Origin: Chloroflexota bacterium
GTDB lineage: Bacteria; Chloroflexota; UBA6077; FW602-bin22
NCBI GenBank assembly: GCA_016875715.1
Contig: VGOZ01000034.1
Span: forward strand, 1 to 32,217
Direction of reading: 5' to 3'
Length of the DNA stretch: 32,217 nucleotides
Of this stretch, positions 6,481 through 14,437 are shown one piece after another. The stretch's first letter is position 1; each line of letters starts with the position of its first letter. Under the pieces are notes generated by a model, which did no database searches, was not told the DNA's origin, and saw nothing but the letters and a program-made list of their open reading frames with translations. Both the position numbers and the translations under genes were made by a program.

Positions 6481-8426
6481 GCGTCCCGGCCTGGCATCCC
6501 GGGCCTCGCGAGTTTGCCCGTGCCCGGGTTCTGCACTTCGCACGGTCCCTGGGCGTCGCGACCCCGGCGGACCTCAACGCGATCGCGCGGGCTGATCCCG
6601 GCGCCTACTGGGAGGGCGTCTCCCGGTTCCTCGGCATCCCGTGGTCGCGGCCGTTCGAGCGCGCGCTCGATCTGACCGATGGTCTGCCCTTCGCCCGCTT
6701 CTTCGTGGGTGGTCGGATCAACTACGCCGCGGCATGTCTCGCCGCCCGAAGCGAGGGCGACGATCGCGCGGCGATTGTGTGGGAGGGCGAGGAGGGCAGT
6801 CGCGCGACGATCTCGCGCGCCGAACTGCGGCACCGCGTGGGTCGCTGCGCGCAGGCGCTTCGAGATCTTGGTGTCCGGCAAGGCGATCGGGTAGGGGTCT
6901 TCATGCCGCTCACACCGGAGTGCGTCGTCGCGGTACTCGCCTGCGGCCTCGTCGGCGCCATCTACACGCCGCTATTCTCCGGTTACGCCGCCGAGGCGAT
7001 TGCACAGCGCCTGAACGACGCGGAGGCGGTGCTCCTCATCACGGCCGACGGAGTCCAGCGCCGCGGCCGGTTCGTGCCGATGCTCGCAATCGCGCGCGAA
7101 GCGGCCGTGCGGGCGCCCTCCGTGCGCCATCTCCTCGTCCAGCGCCGGGTGGGGCATCGAGAGATTGGCTGGGAGCCGGGCCGCACCCACTGGTGGCACG
7201 AGATCGTCGACCCGGGTCCCTCCGGTGTTGAAACGCCCCCGGCAGACACCGCGGCCGATGACCCGTTCATGCTCATCTACACCTCCGGCACAACCGGGCG
7301 GCCGAAGGCGATCGTCCACGTCCACGGCGGCTTCCCCATTAAGGCCGCGCACGATCTGGCGATGTGCTTCGACGTCCAGGGCGATGACCGCGTTTTCTGG
7401 CTCACTGACCTCGGCTGGATGATGGGACCCTGGCTCATCGTAGGGACACTGCTCCTCGGCGCGACGATGGTTCTCTACGACGGCGCGATCGACTACCCCG
7501 AGGCGGATCGGCTCTGGGGCATCGCGGCGCGGGCTCAGGCGACAGTCGTCGGCGTCGCGCCCACTGCGGTGCGCGCGCTGATGCGCCACCCGGTCGACCT
7601 TGTCCGGCGCCACGATCTCTCGCTCATCCGCGCGCTGGGCTCGACCGGCGAGCCGTGGAACGAGGCTCCGTGGTGGTGGTTCTTCACGCACGTCGGTGGC
7701 GGCCGCTGCCCCATCGTGAACTACACCGGCGGCACGGAGATCGGCGGTGGCATCCTCTCCGGGTCGACGGTGCAGCCGAATTGGCCGTGCGGCTTCTCCA
7801 GCCCCACTCCAGATATGGCCGCCGACGTCCTCGACGAGGCCGGACACTCCGTTCGCGACGCGGTGGGCGAACTGGCGATCCGTCAGCCCTGGGTCGGGAT
7901 GGCGGCCGGGTTCTGGAACGACCACGATCGGTATCTTGAGACCTACTGGTCCACGTGGCCCGACATCTGGCGCCACGGCGACTGGGCACGCCGGGTCGGC
8001 ACGGGCGACGACGAGCGTTGGTACATCGACGGCCGATCGGATGACACGATCAAACTCGCGGGGAAGCGGGTCGGTCCAGCCGAGGTTGAATCCGCGGCCA
8101 CGACGCATCCCGCCGTCGCCGAGGCGGTCGCAATTGGCGTTCCCGATCCGCTTCGTGGGGAGATCCTCGTCCTGCTCGTCGTCCCGACGGTTGCCGCGGA
8201 AGCGGGCGACGCCCTGAGGCACGCGATAGCCGATCACATCGCTGCGCACCTGGGTCGCCCCCTCCGGCCCGCGCGCGTGGGCTTCGTTCGCGAGATCCCC
8301 CGGACGCGCAACGCGAAGATCGTTCGCCGCCTGGTGCGCGCCTGCTACCTGGGCCTCGACGACCGGGGTGACGTCAGCGCGGTGGAGAACCTGAGCGCGC
8401 TCGAGGCACTGCGCGAGATCGGGTGA
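6477..8426 (+). CDS. AMP-forming acyl-CoA synthetase, ACS-like
   Basis: Activates a carboxylate to an acyl-AMP and then acyl-CoA. It is 649 aa, with an N-terminal cap like that of acetyl-CoA synthetases (YWEGVSRFLGIPW). The P-loop is YTSGTTGRPK (268-277), the A5 motif YTGGTEIGGG (from 416), the A7 motif HGDWARR, the A8 hinge GRSDDTIKLAGKRVGPAEVES and the C-terminal RTRNAKIVRR with the catalytic-type Lys. In acetyl-CoA synthetases A5 reads WQTETGG; here Gly occupies the position of the acyl-pocket Trp, so a substrate longer than acetate is likely. The GTG start overlaps the preceding stop by 4 nt; a longer open frame upstream lies in that gene. Confidence 0.87.
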   Translation: MSVPAWHPGPREFARARVLHFARSLGVATPADLNAIARADPGAYWEGVSRFLGIPWSRPFERALDLTDGLPFARFFVGGRINYAAACLAARSEGDDRAAIVWEGEEGSRATISRAELRHRVGRCAQALRDLGVRQGDRVGVFMPLTPECVVAVLACGLVGAIYTPLFSGYAAEAIAQRLNDAEAVLLITADGVQRRGRFVPMLAIAREAAVRAPSVRHLLVQRRVGHREIGWEPGRTHWWHEIVDPGPSGVETPPADTAADDPFMLIYTSGTTGRPKAIVHVHGGFPIKAAHDLAMCFDVQGDDRVFWLTDLGWMMGPWLIVGTLLLGATMVLYDGAIDYPEADRLWGIAARAQATVVGVAPTAVRALMRHPVDLVRRHDLSLIRALGSTGEPWNEAPWWWFFTHVGGGRCPIVNYTGGTEIGGGILSGSTVQPNWPCGFSSPTPDMAADVLDEAGHSVRDAVGELAIRQPWVGMAAGFWNDHDRYLETYWSTWPDIWRHGDWARRVGTGDDERWYIDGRSDDTIKLAGKRVGPAEVESAATTHPAVAEAVAIGVPDPLRGEILVLLVVPTVAAEAGDALRHAIADHIAAHLGRPLRPARVGFVREIPRTRNAKIVRRLVRACYLGLDDRGDVSAVENLSALEALREIG

Positions 8427-8676
8427 TAGTGGACAGTGGCTTGGGCTGCAGGTTAGGTAGCGGACATGCCGGTAAAACAGTGTGAAATGCTGAATCCGAA
8501 CCCGCTGGATTCACCCGCATCACATTCGCGGCACGTATTCAGTTGGCTGATTGTGCTTCCCGTCGATGTGCGGGTCATTGAAAAACTGTTCGTGAGTATG
8601 TAGTCGCACGGCGGAACTGCACCACCTCTATCAACACCTGCTTCATCACGCGCCACCTACTGGCCACTATCCACTA
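8427..8676. repeat. inverted-repeat-bounded, AT-richer insert (MITE-like)
   Basis: TAGTGGACAGTGGC (8427-8440) begins directly after the synthetase stop. Its reverse complement, GCCACTATCCACTA (8663-8676), matches at 13 of 14 bases. The right arm encodes the last codons of the S9 peptidase. The interior is clearly less GC-rich than the genes around it and contains a perfect 7-bp hairpin (TGAATCC 8491-8497 with GGATTCA 8507-8513). No transposase or convincing gene is present: short frames exist on both strands but have no homology I recognise. No target-site duplication is obvious. A non-autonomous mobile element or decayed insertion is the best reading. Confidence 0.5.
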
Positions 8677-10591
8677 GCCATTTCTCAAACCATCCCACCA
8701 CCCGCGTCAGGTAATCGGCGCGGTGAGAGGGCGGTCCGATCCGCTGGAACAGGTGCGAACCTCCCGGGTAGCGGACGAATTCGACTTCGCAGCCCGCCAC
8801 CTTGAGCGCGGTGTACATCTCCTCGCCCTGGCCGATCGGGCAGCGATCGTCCGACTCCCCGTGGACGATGAGTGTGGGCGTGGTCGCGCAGTGGGCGTGC
8901 GTTGAGGGCGATCTCGCCAGATACCAGTCACGGTTTGCGTGGGGCGGGCCGCCCCAGTGGTGCGCGCCGAAACTGTGGCCGATGTCGCTCGAGCCGTACA
9001 TCGAGGTGAGGTTGAAGCAGGGCGCGCCGCACACCGCAGCCCGGAACCGATCGGTCTGACCGATGATCCAGGACGTCATGTACCCGCCGTAGCTGTAGCC
9101 GAAGACGCCCAGTCGGTGGTGGTCGATGTACGGTCGCGCCGCGACGTGATCGACCATCGCCATGAGGTCGCCGTAATCGTGGCCACCCCAGTCGTTGAAG
9201 ACCGCACTGGTGAACGCGCGGCCGTACGAGGTCGACCCTCGCGGGTTGCAGAACAGCGTCACGAATCCGGCCGCGGCGAGCGCGAGCTGGACCGTCGTGA
9301 AGCCGTACCCATAAAACGCCTGCGGTCCACCGTGGATGTCCATGACGAGGGGATAGCGGGTCGCAGGACTGAACCCCGGCGGCTTGAGGATCCATCCCTC
9401 GATCGCGTACCCGGCGTGGGTCGTCTCCACCCGCTCCCAGGTAAGTCCCGCCCCGCCCACCAGCGGCCGTGAGAGGTTGGTGAGCGCGCGCGAGGCGCCC
9501 GTCCGACGATCGCGCAGGACGATCTCGCCCAGCGCCTCGGGAGATGCCTCCGTCTGGGCGACCAGGGTGCCCGTGCGGTCGGCACTGAAGTCGTTCCGCT
9601 GCGTCGCGGCGATCTCCTCTTCGGCGACCGTTCCCGTCATCACATCGAGCACGTACAGCCCGCTACGCGCGTTGCGTGCCGCCGCGAACAGCACCCGATT
9701 CTCGTCGAGCCACAGGGGTTGCGCCGGAGGGATGAGTGCCGGGAAGCCGCCGTTGGGCAGGATCGCCAGGTCGGTCGTGATCCGACGGGTCGCTCCACTC
9801 GCGAGGTTGTGGAGGAAGAACTCCGTCTGACCCGATCGATCTGGGTCACTGCTGAAAAGAAGAGACTGACTGTCCGGTGCCCAGGCCCAGGTCGCGATCG
9901 CGCCATCCTCTTCGCCGAGGCGTCGCGCGTCACCCGTATCGACGCGAATGATCTCGAGCTGGCTCGTGATGACTCCGGCGGTGGCGACCTGCGTCACGAT
10001 CCAGAGTCCGTCGGGTGACCAGGCCGGCGCCGCCCGATCGAGCGCCCCCCGCGTCAGACGGCGGCGCGAGCCGTTGGCGAGATCGACGACAAAGATGTGC
10101 CGCCGGTCGTCGCCGAGGTAGCCCTGTGAATCGCGCTTGTAGTCGATCCGGGCAGTGGTTCGCGGCGCGTTCGCGGTCGGTGACGCGGCATCGGCATCAA
10201 GCGGTTGCCGGGCGCAATAGGCGATGGCGCCGCCGTGCGGTGCCCAGGCAAGATCGCTGATCTCCGCATCGTGGCGCACGATCTCGCGGGGATCTCCGAC
10301 CGCGTCGACCTCGCAGACGAATACGGCGCTGCGCGGCGCGCGATCGGAGACGAACGCGATCCGATCGCCGCCTGGCGCCCACCGCGCGCCCCGGTTGCGA
10401 TCGCCGGTCCGTGTGACCTGCCTGTGGGTGCCGCTGGCCAGATCGGCCACCCAGATCTGTCGGGTGTTGAGGTCGCGGGCGCGATCGGCACGCGCCACGC
10501 TGTAGAGGACTCTCCGCCCGTCGGGCGACACCGCCGGCTCCGCGGCCGTGCTCACATCGTAGACAAGCGCGTCCGGCGTGAGTCCATGCAT
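8657..10591 (-). CDS. S9-family serine peptidase (prolyl oligopeptidase/acylaminoacyl-peptidase-like)
   Basis: A 644-aa peptidase with an N-terminal seven-bladed-propeller-like region (repeated SPDGRRVLY, APGGDRIAFVSD, SPDGLWIV blocks, about residues 20-340) and a C-terminal alpha/beta hydrolase domain. The catalytic triad is visible: Ser500 in GYSYGGYM, Asp581 in GESDDRCP and His613 in GGSHLF. Such enzymes cleave short peptides or N-acyl amino acids. No signal peptide is seen, so it is probably cytosolic. The ATG follows AGGAGGG at good spacing. It is divergent from the thiamine riboswitch gene. The final seven codons lie in the right arm of an inverted repeat, so the C-terminal end may have been altered by an insertion. 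Confidence 0.9.
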   Translation of the reverse strand: MHGLTPDALVYDVSTAAEPAVSPDGRRVLYSVARADRARDLNTRQIWVADLASGTHRQVTRTGDRNRGARWAPGGDRIAFVSDRAPRSAVFVCEVDAVGDPREIVRHDAEISDLAWAPHGGAIAYCARQPLDADAASPTANAPRTTARIDYKRDSQGYLGDDRRHIFVVDLANGSRRRLTRGALDRAAPAWSPDGLWIVTQVATAGVITSQLEIIRVDTGDARRLGEEDGAIATWAWAPDSQSLLFSSDPDRSGQTEFFLHNLASGATRRITTDLAILPNGGFPALIPPAQPLWLDENRVLFAAARNARSGLYVLDVMTGTVAEEEIAATQRNDFSADRTGTLVAQTEASPEALGEIVLRDRRTGASRALTNLSRPLVGGAGLTWERVETTHAGYAIEGWILKPPGFSPATRYPLVMDIHGGPQAFYGYGFTTVQLALAAAGFVTLFCNPRGSTSYGRAFTSAVFNDWGGHDYGDLMAMVDHVAARPYIDHHRLGVFGYSYGGYMTSWIIGQTDRFRAAVCGAPCFNLTSMYGSSDIGHSFGAHHWGGPPHANRDWYLARSPSTHAHCATTPTLIVHGESDDRCPIGQGEEMYTALKVAGCEVEFVRYPGGSHLFQRIGPPSHRADYLTRVVGWFEKWLVDSGQ

Positions 10592-10629
10592 CGGCGTGAC
10601 CCTCCTGCGCGGCAGTGCCGCGCCGCCCG

Positions 10630-10635
10630 TATAAT
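10630..10635 (+). promoter_or_regulatory. -10 element of the thiY-tenA transcript
   Basis: A perfect TATAAT about 30 bp before the TPP aptamer. No convincing -35 lies 17 bp upstream, so initiation may need an activator or depend mainly on the -10. Confidence 0.5.
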
Positions 10636-10663
10636 GGCTGAAGCGACAACTTCAGATTGCCTG

Positions 10664-10753
10664 TCCCGCGGGGGAGCGAGTAGCTGAGAGGCGGTATCAG
10701 GACCACCAACTCTTACAACCTGATCTCGTTAGTACGAGCGAAGGGAAGCGGGA
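10664..10753 (+). ncRNA. TPP riboswitch aptamer (THI element)
   Basis: The conserved THI-box landmarks are in order: GGGGAGC, the GCTGAGAGG of J3-2, ACAACCTGATCT, the GTTAGTACGAGC helix, and the terminal GCGAAGGGAAGC. The closing P1 stem is TCCCGC (10664-10669) with GCGGGA (10748-10753). TPP aptamers of this class usually switch off thiamine biosynthesis or transport genes when thiamine pyrophosphate is plentiful. The downstream genes, thiY and tenA, fit exactly. The expression platform is probably translational (see 10861-10892). Confidence 0.93.
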
Positions 10754-10860
10754 ATCGTCATCGCGGCGCGCGGCCGGGGCTGGTTTGGCTCTTGGGCCCG
10801 TGCGTGGCGGTGGGGCGTGCCATGTCGCGGCGGTAACGCCGGTCGTGGCCTGTGTGCATG

Positions 10861-10892
10861 TGCTCCTCCCAGGTTCTGTCGATGGAGGAGCA
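10861..10892 (+). promoter_or_regulatory. thiY: Shine-Dalgarno-sequestering hairpin of the TPP riboswitch
   Basis: TGCTCCTCC (10861-10869) is perfectly complementary to GGAGGAGCA (10884-10892), which contains the thiY Shine-Dalgarno; the loop is 14 nt. The alternative partner GGGGGAGC (10670-10677) in the aptamer 5' side can pair with GCTCCTCC (10862-10869) with one G-U pair. TPP binding would fold the aptamer, free the anti-Shine-Dalgarno and hide the ribosome site. The pairing is seen in the sequence; the switch is inferred. Confidence 0.7.
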
Positions 10893-10896
10893 ACGC

Positions 10897-11892
10897 ATGT
10901 CGTCCTTGCGCACGTTTCTGACCCTTGTGACCCTCGCGGCGCTGGCCTGCGCGCCCGCGGCAGCTCCGACCTCACCGCCGCCTTCACCCACGCCGGTGCC
11001 GGAGAAAGTCACGCTCGTGCTCGACTGGTTCCCGAACACCAATCACAGCGGCCTCTACATTGCGCGGGAGAAGGGGTGGTTCGCCGAGGCGGGCGTCGAA
11101 GTCGAGATCCAGCAACCCTCCGACCCTTCGGCCTCGATCAAGCTCGTCGGGGCAGGCCAGGCCGAACTGGGGATCAGCTATCAGCCGGCGGTCGAGATCG
11201 CCCGGGCCCAGGATGTTCCGGTCGTGTCGGTCGCCGCGCTTCTTCAGCACAACACCGCGGCCTATGCCGCGAAGGAGGGACGGAGAGTCTCCCGTCCGAA
11301 GGACTTCGAGGGGAAGCGCTTCGGCACCTCGGGCCTGGCGCAGATCGAGCCGACGCTGCGCACCGTCATGCAGTGCGACGGCGCGACGATCCAGCGAGTG
11401 GAGATGATCAACGTCGGCCAGCGGCTCAGCCCCTCGCTCCTCGCCGATCAGGTCGACGTCGTGAGCATGCTCCCGGCCTGGGAGGGGATTGATCTCGAAC
11501 TGAAGGGTAACCGCCTCGTCTTCATCCCGCAGCGGGAGTGGTGCGTGCCGGACCTGTACACCATCGTCTTCATCTCCAGCGAGCAGACCATCGCAGGCCG
11601 GCCAGAGGCGTTGCGCCGCTTCGTCGCCGCGACCTCGCGCGGGTACGAATACGCGGTCTCGAACCCGACCGAGGCCGCCGACATCCTGCTCCGCGCCGCG
11701 CCGGACCTCGATAAGGAACTGGTCCGCCGGAGTCAGGCCGTTCTCAGCACGCAGTACCGGGCCGACGCGCCGAAGTGGGGCATCCAGACTGCCGAGAAAT
11801 GGCAGAAGCACGCCGACTGGATGCTGGAAAACAAGCTCATCGCGAAGGCGATCGACGTGAACCGGGCGTTCACGAACGCCTTCCTGCCGTAA
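10897..11892 (+). CDS. thiY: ThiY-like pyrimidine-precursor-binding lipoprotein (NMT1/THI5-like)
   Basis: A 331-aa substrate-binding protein of an ABC importer for thiamine pyrimidine precursors such as N-formyl-4-amino-5-aminomethyl-2-methylpyrimidine. The signal segment (residues 1-18) ends in LAALAC with Cys18 as a probable lipid anchor (the lipobox is imperfect), followed by a Pro/Ser/Thr linker. The NMT1/THI5-like domain starts at LVLDWFPNTNHSGLYIAREKGWF and includes GISYQPAVEIARAQDVPVVSVAALLQHN (an NMT1 signature). The ATG was chosen because GGAGGAG lies 6 nt upstream; a frame open 15 codons earlier lacks this. It is under the TPP riboswitch and followed 12 nt later by tenA. The permease and ATPase partners (ThiX, ThiZ) are absent here. 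Confidence 0.87.
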   Translation: MSSLRTFLTLVTLAALACAPAAAPTSPPPSPTPVPEKVTLVLDWFPNTNHSGLYIAREKGWFAEAGVEVEIQQPSDPSASIKLVGAGQAELGISYQPAVEIARAQDVPVVSVAALLQHNTAAYAAKEGRRVSRPKDFEGKRFGTSGLAQIEPTLRTVMQCDGATIQRVEMINVGQRLSPSLLADQVDVVSMLPAWEGIDLELKGNRLVFIPQREWCVPDLYTIVFISSEQTIAGRPEALRRFVAATSRGYEYAVSNPTEAADILLRAAPDLDKELVRRSQAVLSTQYRADAPKWGIQTAEKWQKHADWMLENKLIAKAIDVNRAFTNAFLP

Positions 11893-11904
11893 CGGAGGTT
11901 GTCG

Positions 11905-12582
11905 ATGGTCGATCTCGCGCTACGTCCGTCGGTCGCGCTGCGTCAGACGGCGATGCCGATCTGGGACCGGATCCTCGCGCACCCCTTCCTGCGCGATCTC
12001 GCCGCGGGGACGCTCGATCGGGCGATCTTCCGCCGGTATGTCATGCAGGACTGGCTCTACCTGGAGGAGTTCCTCCGCGCGACGGCGACGATCGCGAGCC
12101 GAGCCGCCGAGAGCGATCTGATGAAGGCTCTTCTGAAGCGCACCGAGTTCCTGGTTTCGATGGAGCACCATTTCCACCACAAGCACGCCAAGGCTCTGAA
12201 CCTGGACTTGACTCGCCGCGACTGGGAGATGAACGCCGCGAACTACGCCTACACCCGGCACATGCTCTACTGGGCGACGAACGGTTCGACCGTGGAGGCG
12301 CTGGGTGCGCTCCTGCCCTGCCCGTGCGTGTACATCCACGTCGGCGACGTGCTCTACCGGCAGCCGCGCCCGGCGGACCCGATTTACGCCGAATGGATCG
12401 AGTTCTACGGCCCAGGGATGCTCGCCGAGCGGACCCGACAGCTGGAGGAGATCTTCGACAGCCTCGCCGTCCACGCCTCCGCGGCCGAGCGTGCGCGCGC
12501 GACGCGGAACTATGTCCTCAGCAGCCGGTATGAGTGGATGTTCTGGGATGCGCCCTATCGGAGGGAGGACTGGCCGGTGTAG
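11905..12582 (+). CDS. tenA: TenA-family aminopyrimidine aminohydrolase
   Basis: A 225-aa all-helical cytosolic enzyme that hydrolyses aminomethylpyrimidine, the salvage product of degraded thiamine, to hydroxymethylpyrimidine. TenA_C-type active-site residues are present: Cys139 in LLPCPCVYIHVG and Glu210 in SRYEWMFW, the latter matching the proton-transfer Glu of B. subtilis TenA. The aromatic YRQP and EWIEFYGP blocks also fit. The ATG follows GGAGG at 6 nt; a TTG two codons upstream is less well placed. It is co-transcribed with thiY and thus under TPP control; together they suggest import and conversion of pyrimidine breakdown products. A hairpin overlaps the stop codon. Confidence 0.92.
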   Translation: MVDLALRPSVALRQTAMPIWDRILAHPFLRDLAAGTLDRAIFRRYVMQDWLYLEEFLRATATIASRAAESDLMKALLKRTEFLVSMEHHFHHKHAKALNLDLTRRDWEMNAANYAYTRHMLYWATNGSTVEALGALLPCPCVYIHVGDVLYRQPRPADPIYAEWIEFYGPGMLAERTRQLEEIFDSLAVHASAAERARATRNYVLSSRYEWMFWDAPYRREDWPV

Positions 12583-12593
12583 CGACACCGGTC
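12572..12593 (+). terminator. hairpin overlapping the tenA stop codon
   Basis: CCGGTGT (12574-12580) pairs perfectly with ACACCGG (12585-12591) around an AGCG loop and can extend by two pairs. It overlaps the stop. No T-run follows; it may act as a Rho-assisted terminator or mRNA stabiliser. Confidence 0.35.
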
Positions 12594-12685
12594 GGTCGCC
12601 ATCGCCGCACGGCTCGCCTCGAGGAGCGAGTCGGCCGGTGCGTCGGCGTGGTGGGGGCCGCGGTCTGCCGCCGCCCATCCGCTCC

Positions 12686-13447
12686 CTACAGGATGCGAAA
12701 GCCGCCGTCGACGTAGAGCGTCTGTCCGGTGACGTAACTGGCATCGTCCGAGGCGAGGAAGACCGCCACCCGGGCGACCTCGATCGGCTGTCCGGCACGG
12801 TGGAGGGCGATCTTGTCGAGGACGATCGGCAGGATCTGCGCGTCCTTCATCACCCAGTCGGTCATGTCGGTCTCGATGAGCCCCGGGTGGATGCAGTTGA
12901 CGCGAATGCCGTGAGGCGCCAGCTCGGCCGCGGCGTTGGCAGTGAGGGCTTCGAGGCCCCGCTTCGTCGGCGCGTAGTGTGTGCGGCCCGGCAGAGCCAT
13001 GCCCGCCTGGACCGACCCGATGTTGACGATCGCGCCGCCGCGTCCCTGGTGGACCATCGCCTTCGCGGCCGCCTGGGCGCAGAGCCACTCGCCCTTGAGG
13101 TTGATGTGGGTCACTCGCTCCCACTCTGCTTCGGTCAACGCCAGGAACGGCACGATCGATTCGACGCCGGCGTTGTTGACGAGGATGTCGATGCCGCCGA
13201 AGGCGGCGACGGTCGCATCGACCATCCGCAGCACGTCCGCGGCCCTCGAGACATCGCCCATCGCAACCGCGGCCCGGACGCCGAACGCGCGAGCCTCGGC
13301 CGCGACCGTCTCGGCACCCGCCGCCGACCCGACGCCGTTGATAACGACGTCGGCGCCCTCGCGCGCGAACTCGATGGCGATCGCCCGGCCAATCCCACGC
13401 CGCGACCCGGTGATGAGCGCCGACTTCCCCTCGAGTCGTCTTGCCAT
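12686..13447 (-). CDS. SDR-family oxidoreductase (classical)
   Basis: A 253-aa NAD(P)-dependent short-chain dehydrogenase. Visible are the cofactor loop TGSRRGIGRA (13-22), NNAG (91-94), Ser145 and the catalytic pair Tyr158/Lys162 in YAPTK, with the C-terminal VDGG common to FabG/glucose-dehydrogenase-like members. Substrate unknown; the neighbouring TIM-barrel gene suggests a sugar or sugar acid. The ATG is preceded by GGAGGT at 7 nt; the upstream open frame of 42 codons lacks a ribosome site. A TATGCT -10-like element lies at 13486-13481. Divergent from the isomerase gene at 13572 and convergent to tenA, with about 100 bp between them that hold no further gene. Confidence 0.88.
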   Translation of the reverse strand: MARRLEGKSALITGSRRGIGRAIAIEFAREGADVVINGVGSAAGAETVAAEARAFGVRAAVAMGDVSRAADVLRMVDATVAAFGGIDILVNNAGVESIVPFLALTEAEWERVTHINLKGEWLCAQAAAKAMVHQGRGGAIVNIGSVQAGMALPGRTHYAPTKRGLEALTANAAAELAPHGIRVNCIHPGLIETDMTDWVMKDAQILPIVLDKIALHRAGQPIEVARVAVFLASDDASYVTGQTLYVDGGFRIL

Positions 13448-13543
13448 GCGCGTCACCTCCGCGTCCTCGCGTTGTCGTTCAGCATAGCGGCCGCGAAGGC
13501 GGGCGCTGACCCGTATCTCCACGTCCACCCTCGCGACTGTTAG

Positions 13544-13561
13544 TGTCTGTTGCGTCAGACA
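13544..13561 (+). promoter_or_regulatory. inverted repeat before the isomerase gene
   Basis: TGTCTG and CAGACA are separated by 6 nt, starting inside a TAGTGT -10-like hexamer (13541-13546) and ending at the Shine-Dalgarno (GGAGGAG). It could be an operator or a short mRNA hairpin near the ribosome site. Weak. Confidence 0.25.
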
Positions 13562-13571
13562 GGAGGAGTCC

Positions 13572-14426
13572 ATGATCCCCAGTCTCAGTACCGGCGCGAT
13601 CGGTATCCGCGATCTCGATCTACGCGCCCAGATCGCGCTGGCCGGACAGACCGGCTGGGCCGGCCTTGTCGTCGACGCGCGTCAGGTGGCCGACCTGGGG
13701 GTGCCTGCGACGCGCCAGGCGCTCGCCGCCGCGGGGGTCCAGGCGGCGAGCTGGGGCCTTCCGTTTGCCTGGAACCGGGAGGAGAGCGTCCACACCGCCG
13801 GCATCCGTGATCTTCCCCTACTAGCCGCGACGATGGCGGAGCTCGGCTGTACGCGGGTCACGACCTGGATGCCTCCCGGGTCGAACGAGCGCCCCTACGG
13901 AGAGAATCTGGCCTGGCACGTCGCCCGGTTCCGCCCCATCGCGGAGATCCTGCGCGCAAGCGGCTGTGCGCTCGGCATCGAGTACATCGGTCCGAAGGCG
14001 TTCCGGACCCAGTTCGCCCACCCGTTCGAGTGCGATCTCGATGGCTACCGCCGCGTCCGTGAGGCGATCGGAGTCGCGGGCATCGGCCTGCTTCTCGACG
14101 CGTGGCATCTCTGGCATTCGGGGTCGATGGCCGATATCCGACGCCTGACCGCCGAGGAAATCGTCGTCGTCCACGTCAACGATGCACCTGCCGGCATGGC
14201 GCCGCGCGATGAACTCGTGGATACGGTGCGCGCGCTGCCCGGAGAAACGGGACGCATCCCCCTCGACGACTTCGTCCGCGAACTGGATCGCCTCGGCTAC
14301 GCGGGCCCGGTCACGCCGGAGCCATTCAGCGCCCGGCTCAACGATCTGGCCGGGCGTGATGCCGCGGCCGCATCCCGCGAAGCGCTGTCGGCGACGCAGG
14401 CGATGCTCGACCGTGCCCGCCGCTGA
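13572..14426 (+). CDS. sugar phosphate isomerase/epimerase-like TIM-barrel protein
   Basis: A 284-aa protein of the xylose isomerase-like TIM-barrel (AP endonuclease 2) superfamily. Four likely metal ligands are in family order: Glu in LGIEYIGPK, Asp in LLLDAWHLWHSG, His in VVHVNDAP and Glu in TPEPFS. Members isomerise, epimerise or dehydrate sugars and inositols and some act as glycoside lyases; the substrate is not predictable. The ATG is preceded by AGGAGG at close spacing. The FKBP gene starts 11 nt downstream and is likely co-transcribed. The upstream 124-bp region is shared with the divergent SDR. Confidence 0.82.
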   Translation: MIPSLSTGAIGIRDLDLRAQIALAGQTGWAGLVVDARQVADLGVPATRQALAAAGVQAASWGLPFAWNREESVHTAGIRDLPLLAATMAELGCTRVTTWMPPGSNERPYGENLAWHVARFRPIAEILRASGCALGIEYIGPKAFRTQFAHPFECDLDGYRRVREAIGVAGIGLLLDAWHLWHSGSMADIRRLTAEEIVVVHVNDAPAGMAPRDELVDTVRALPGETGRIPLDDFVRELDRLGYAGPVTPEPFSARLNDLAGRDAAAASREALSATQAMLDRARR

Positions 14427-14437
14427 GGGGAGTGCCG

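Noticed and set aside
6972-8249. Minus-strand frame of 425 codons
   Set aside because: It lies fully within the acyl-CoA synthetase gene, whose motifs are clear; a GC-rich shadow.
8453-8656. 67-codon minus-strand frame inside the AT-richer insert
   Set aside because: No ribosome site, no family resemblance, and a different plus-strand frame through the same bases looks equally protein-like; not enough for a gene.
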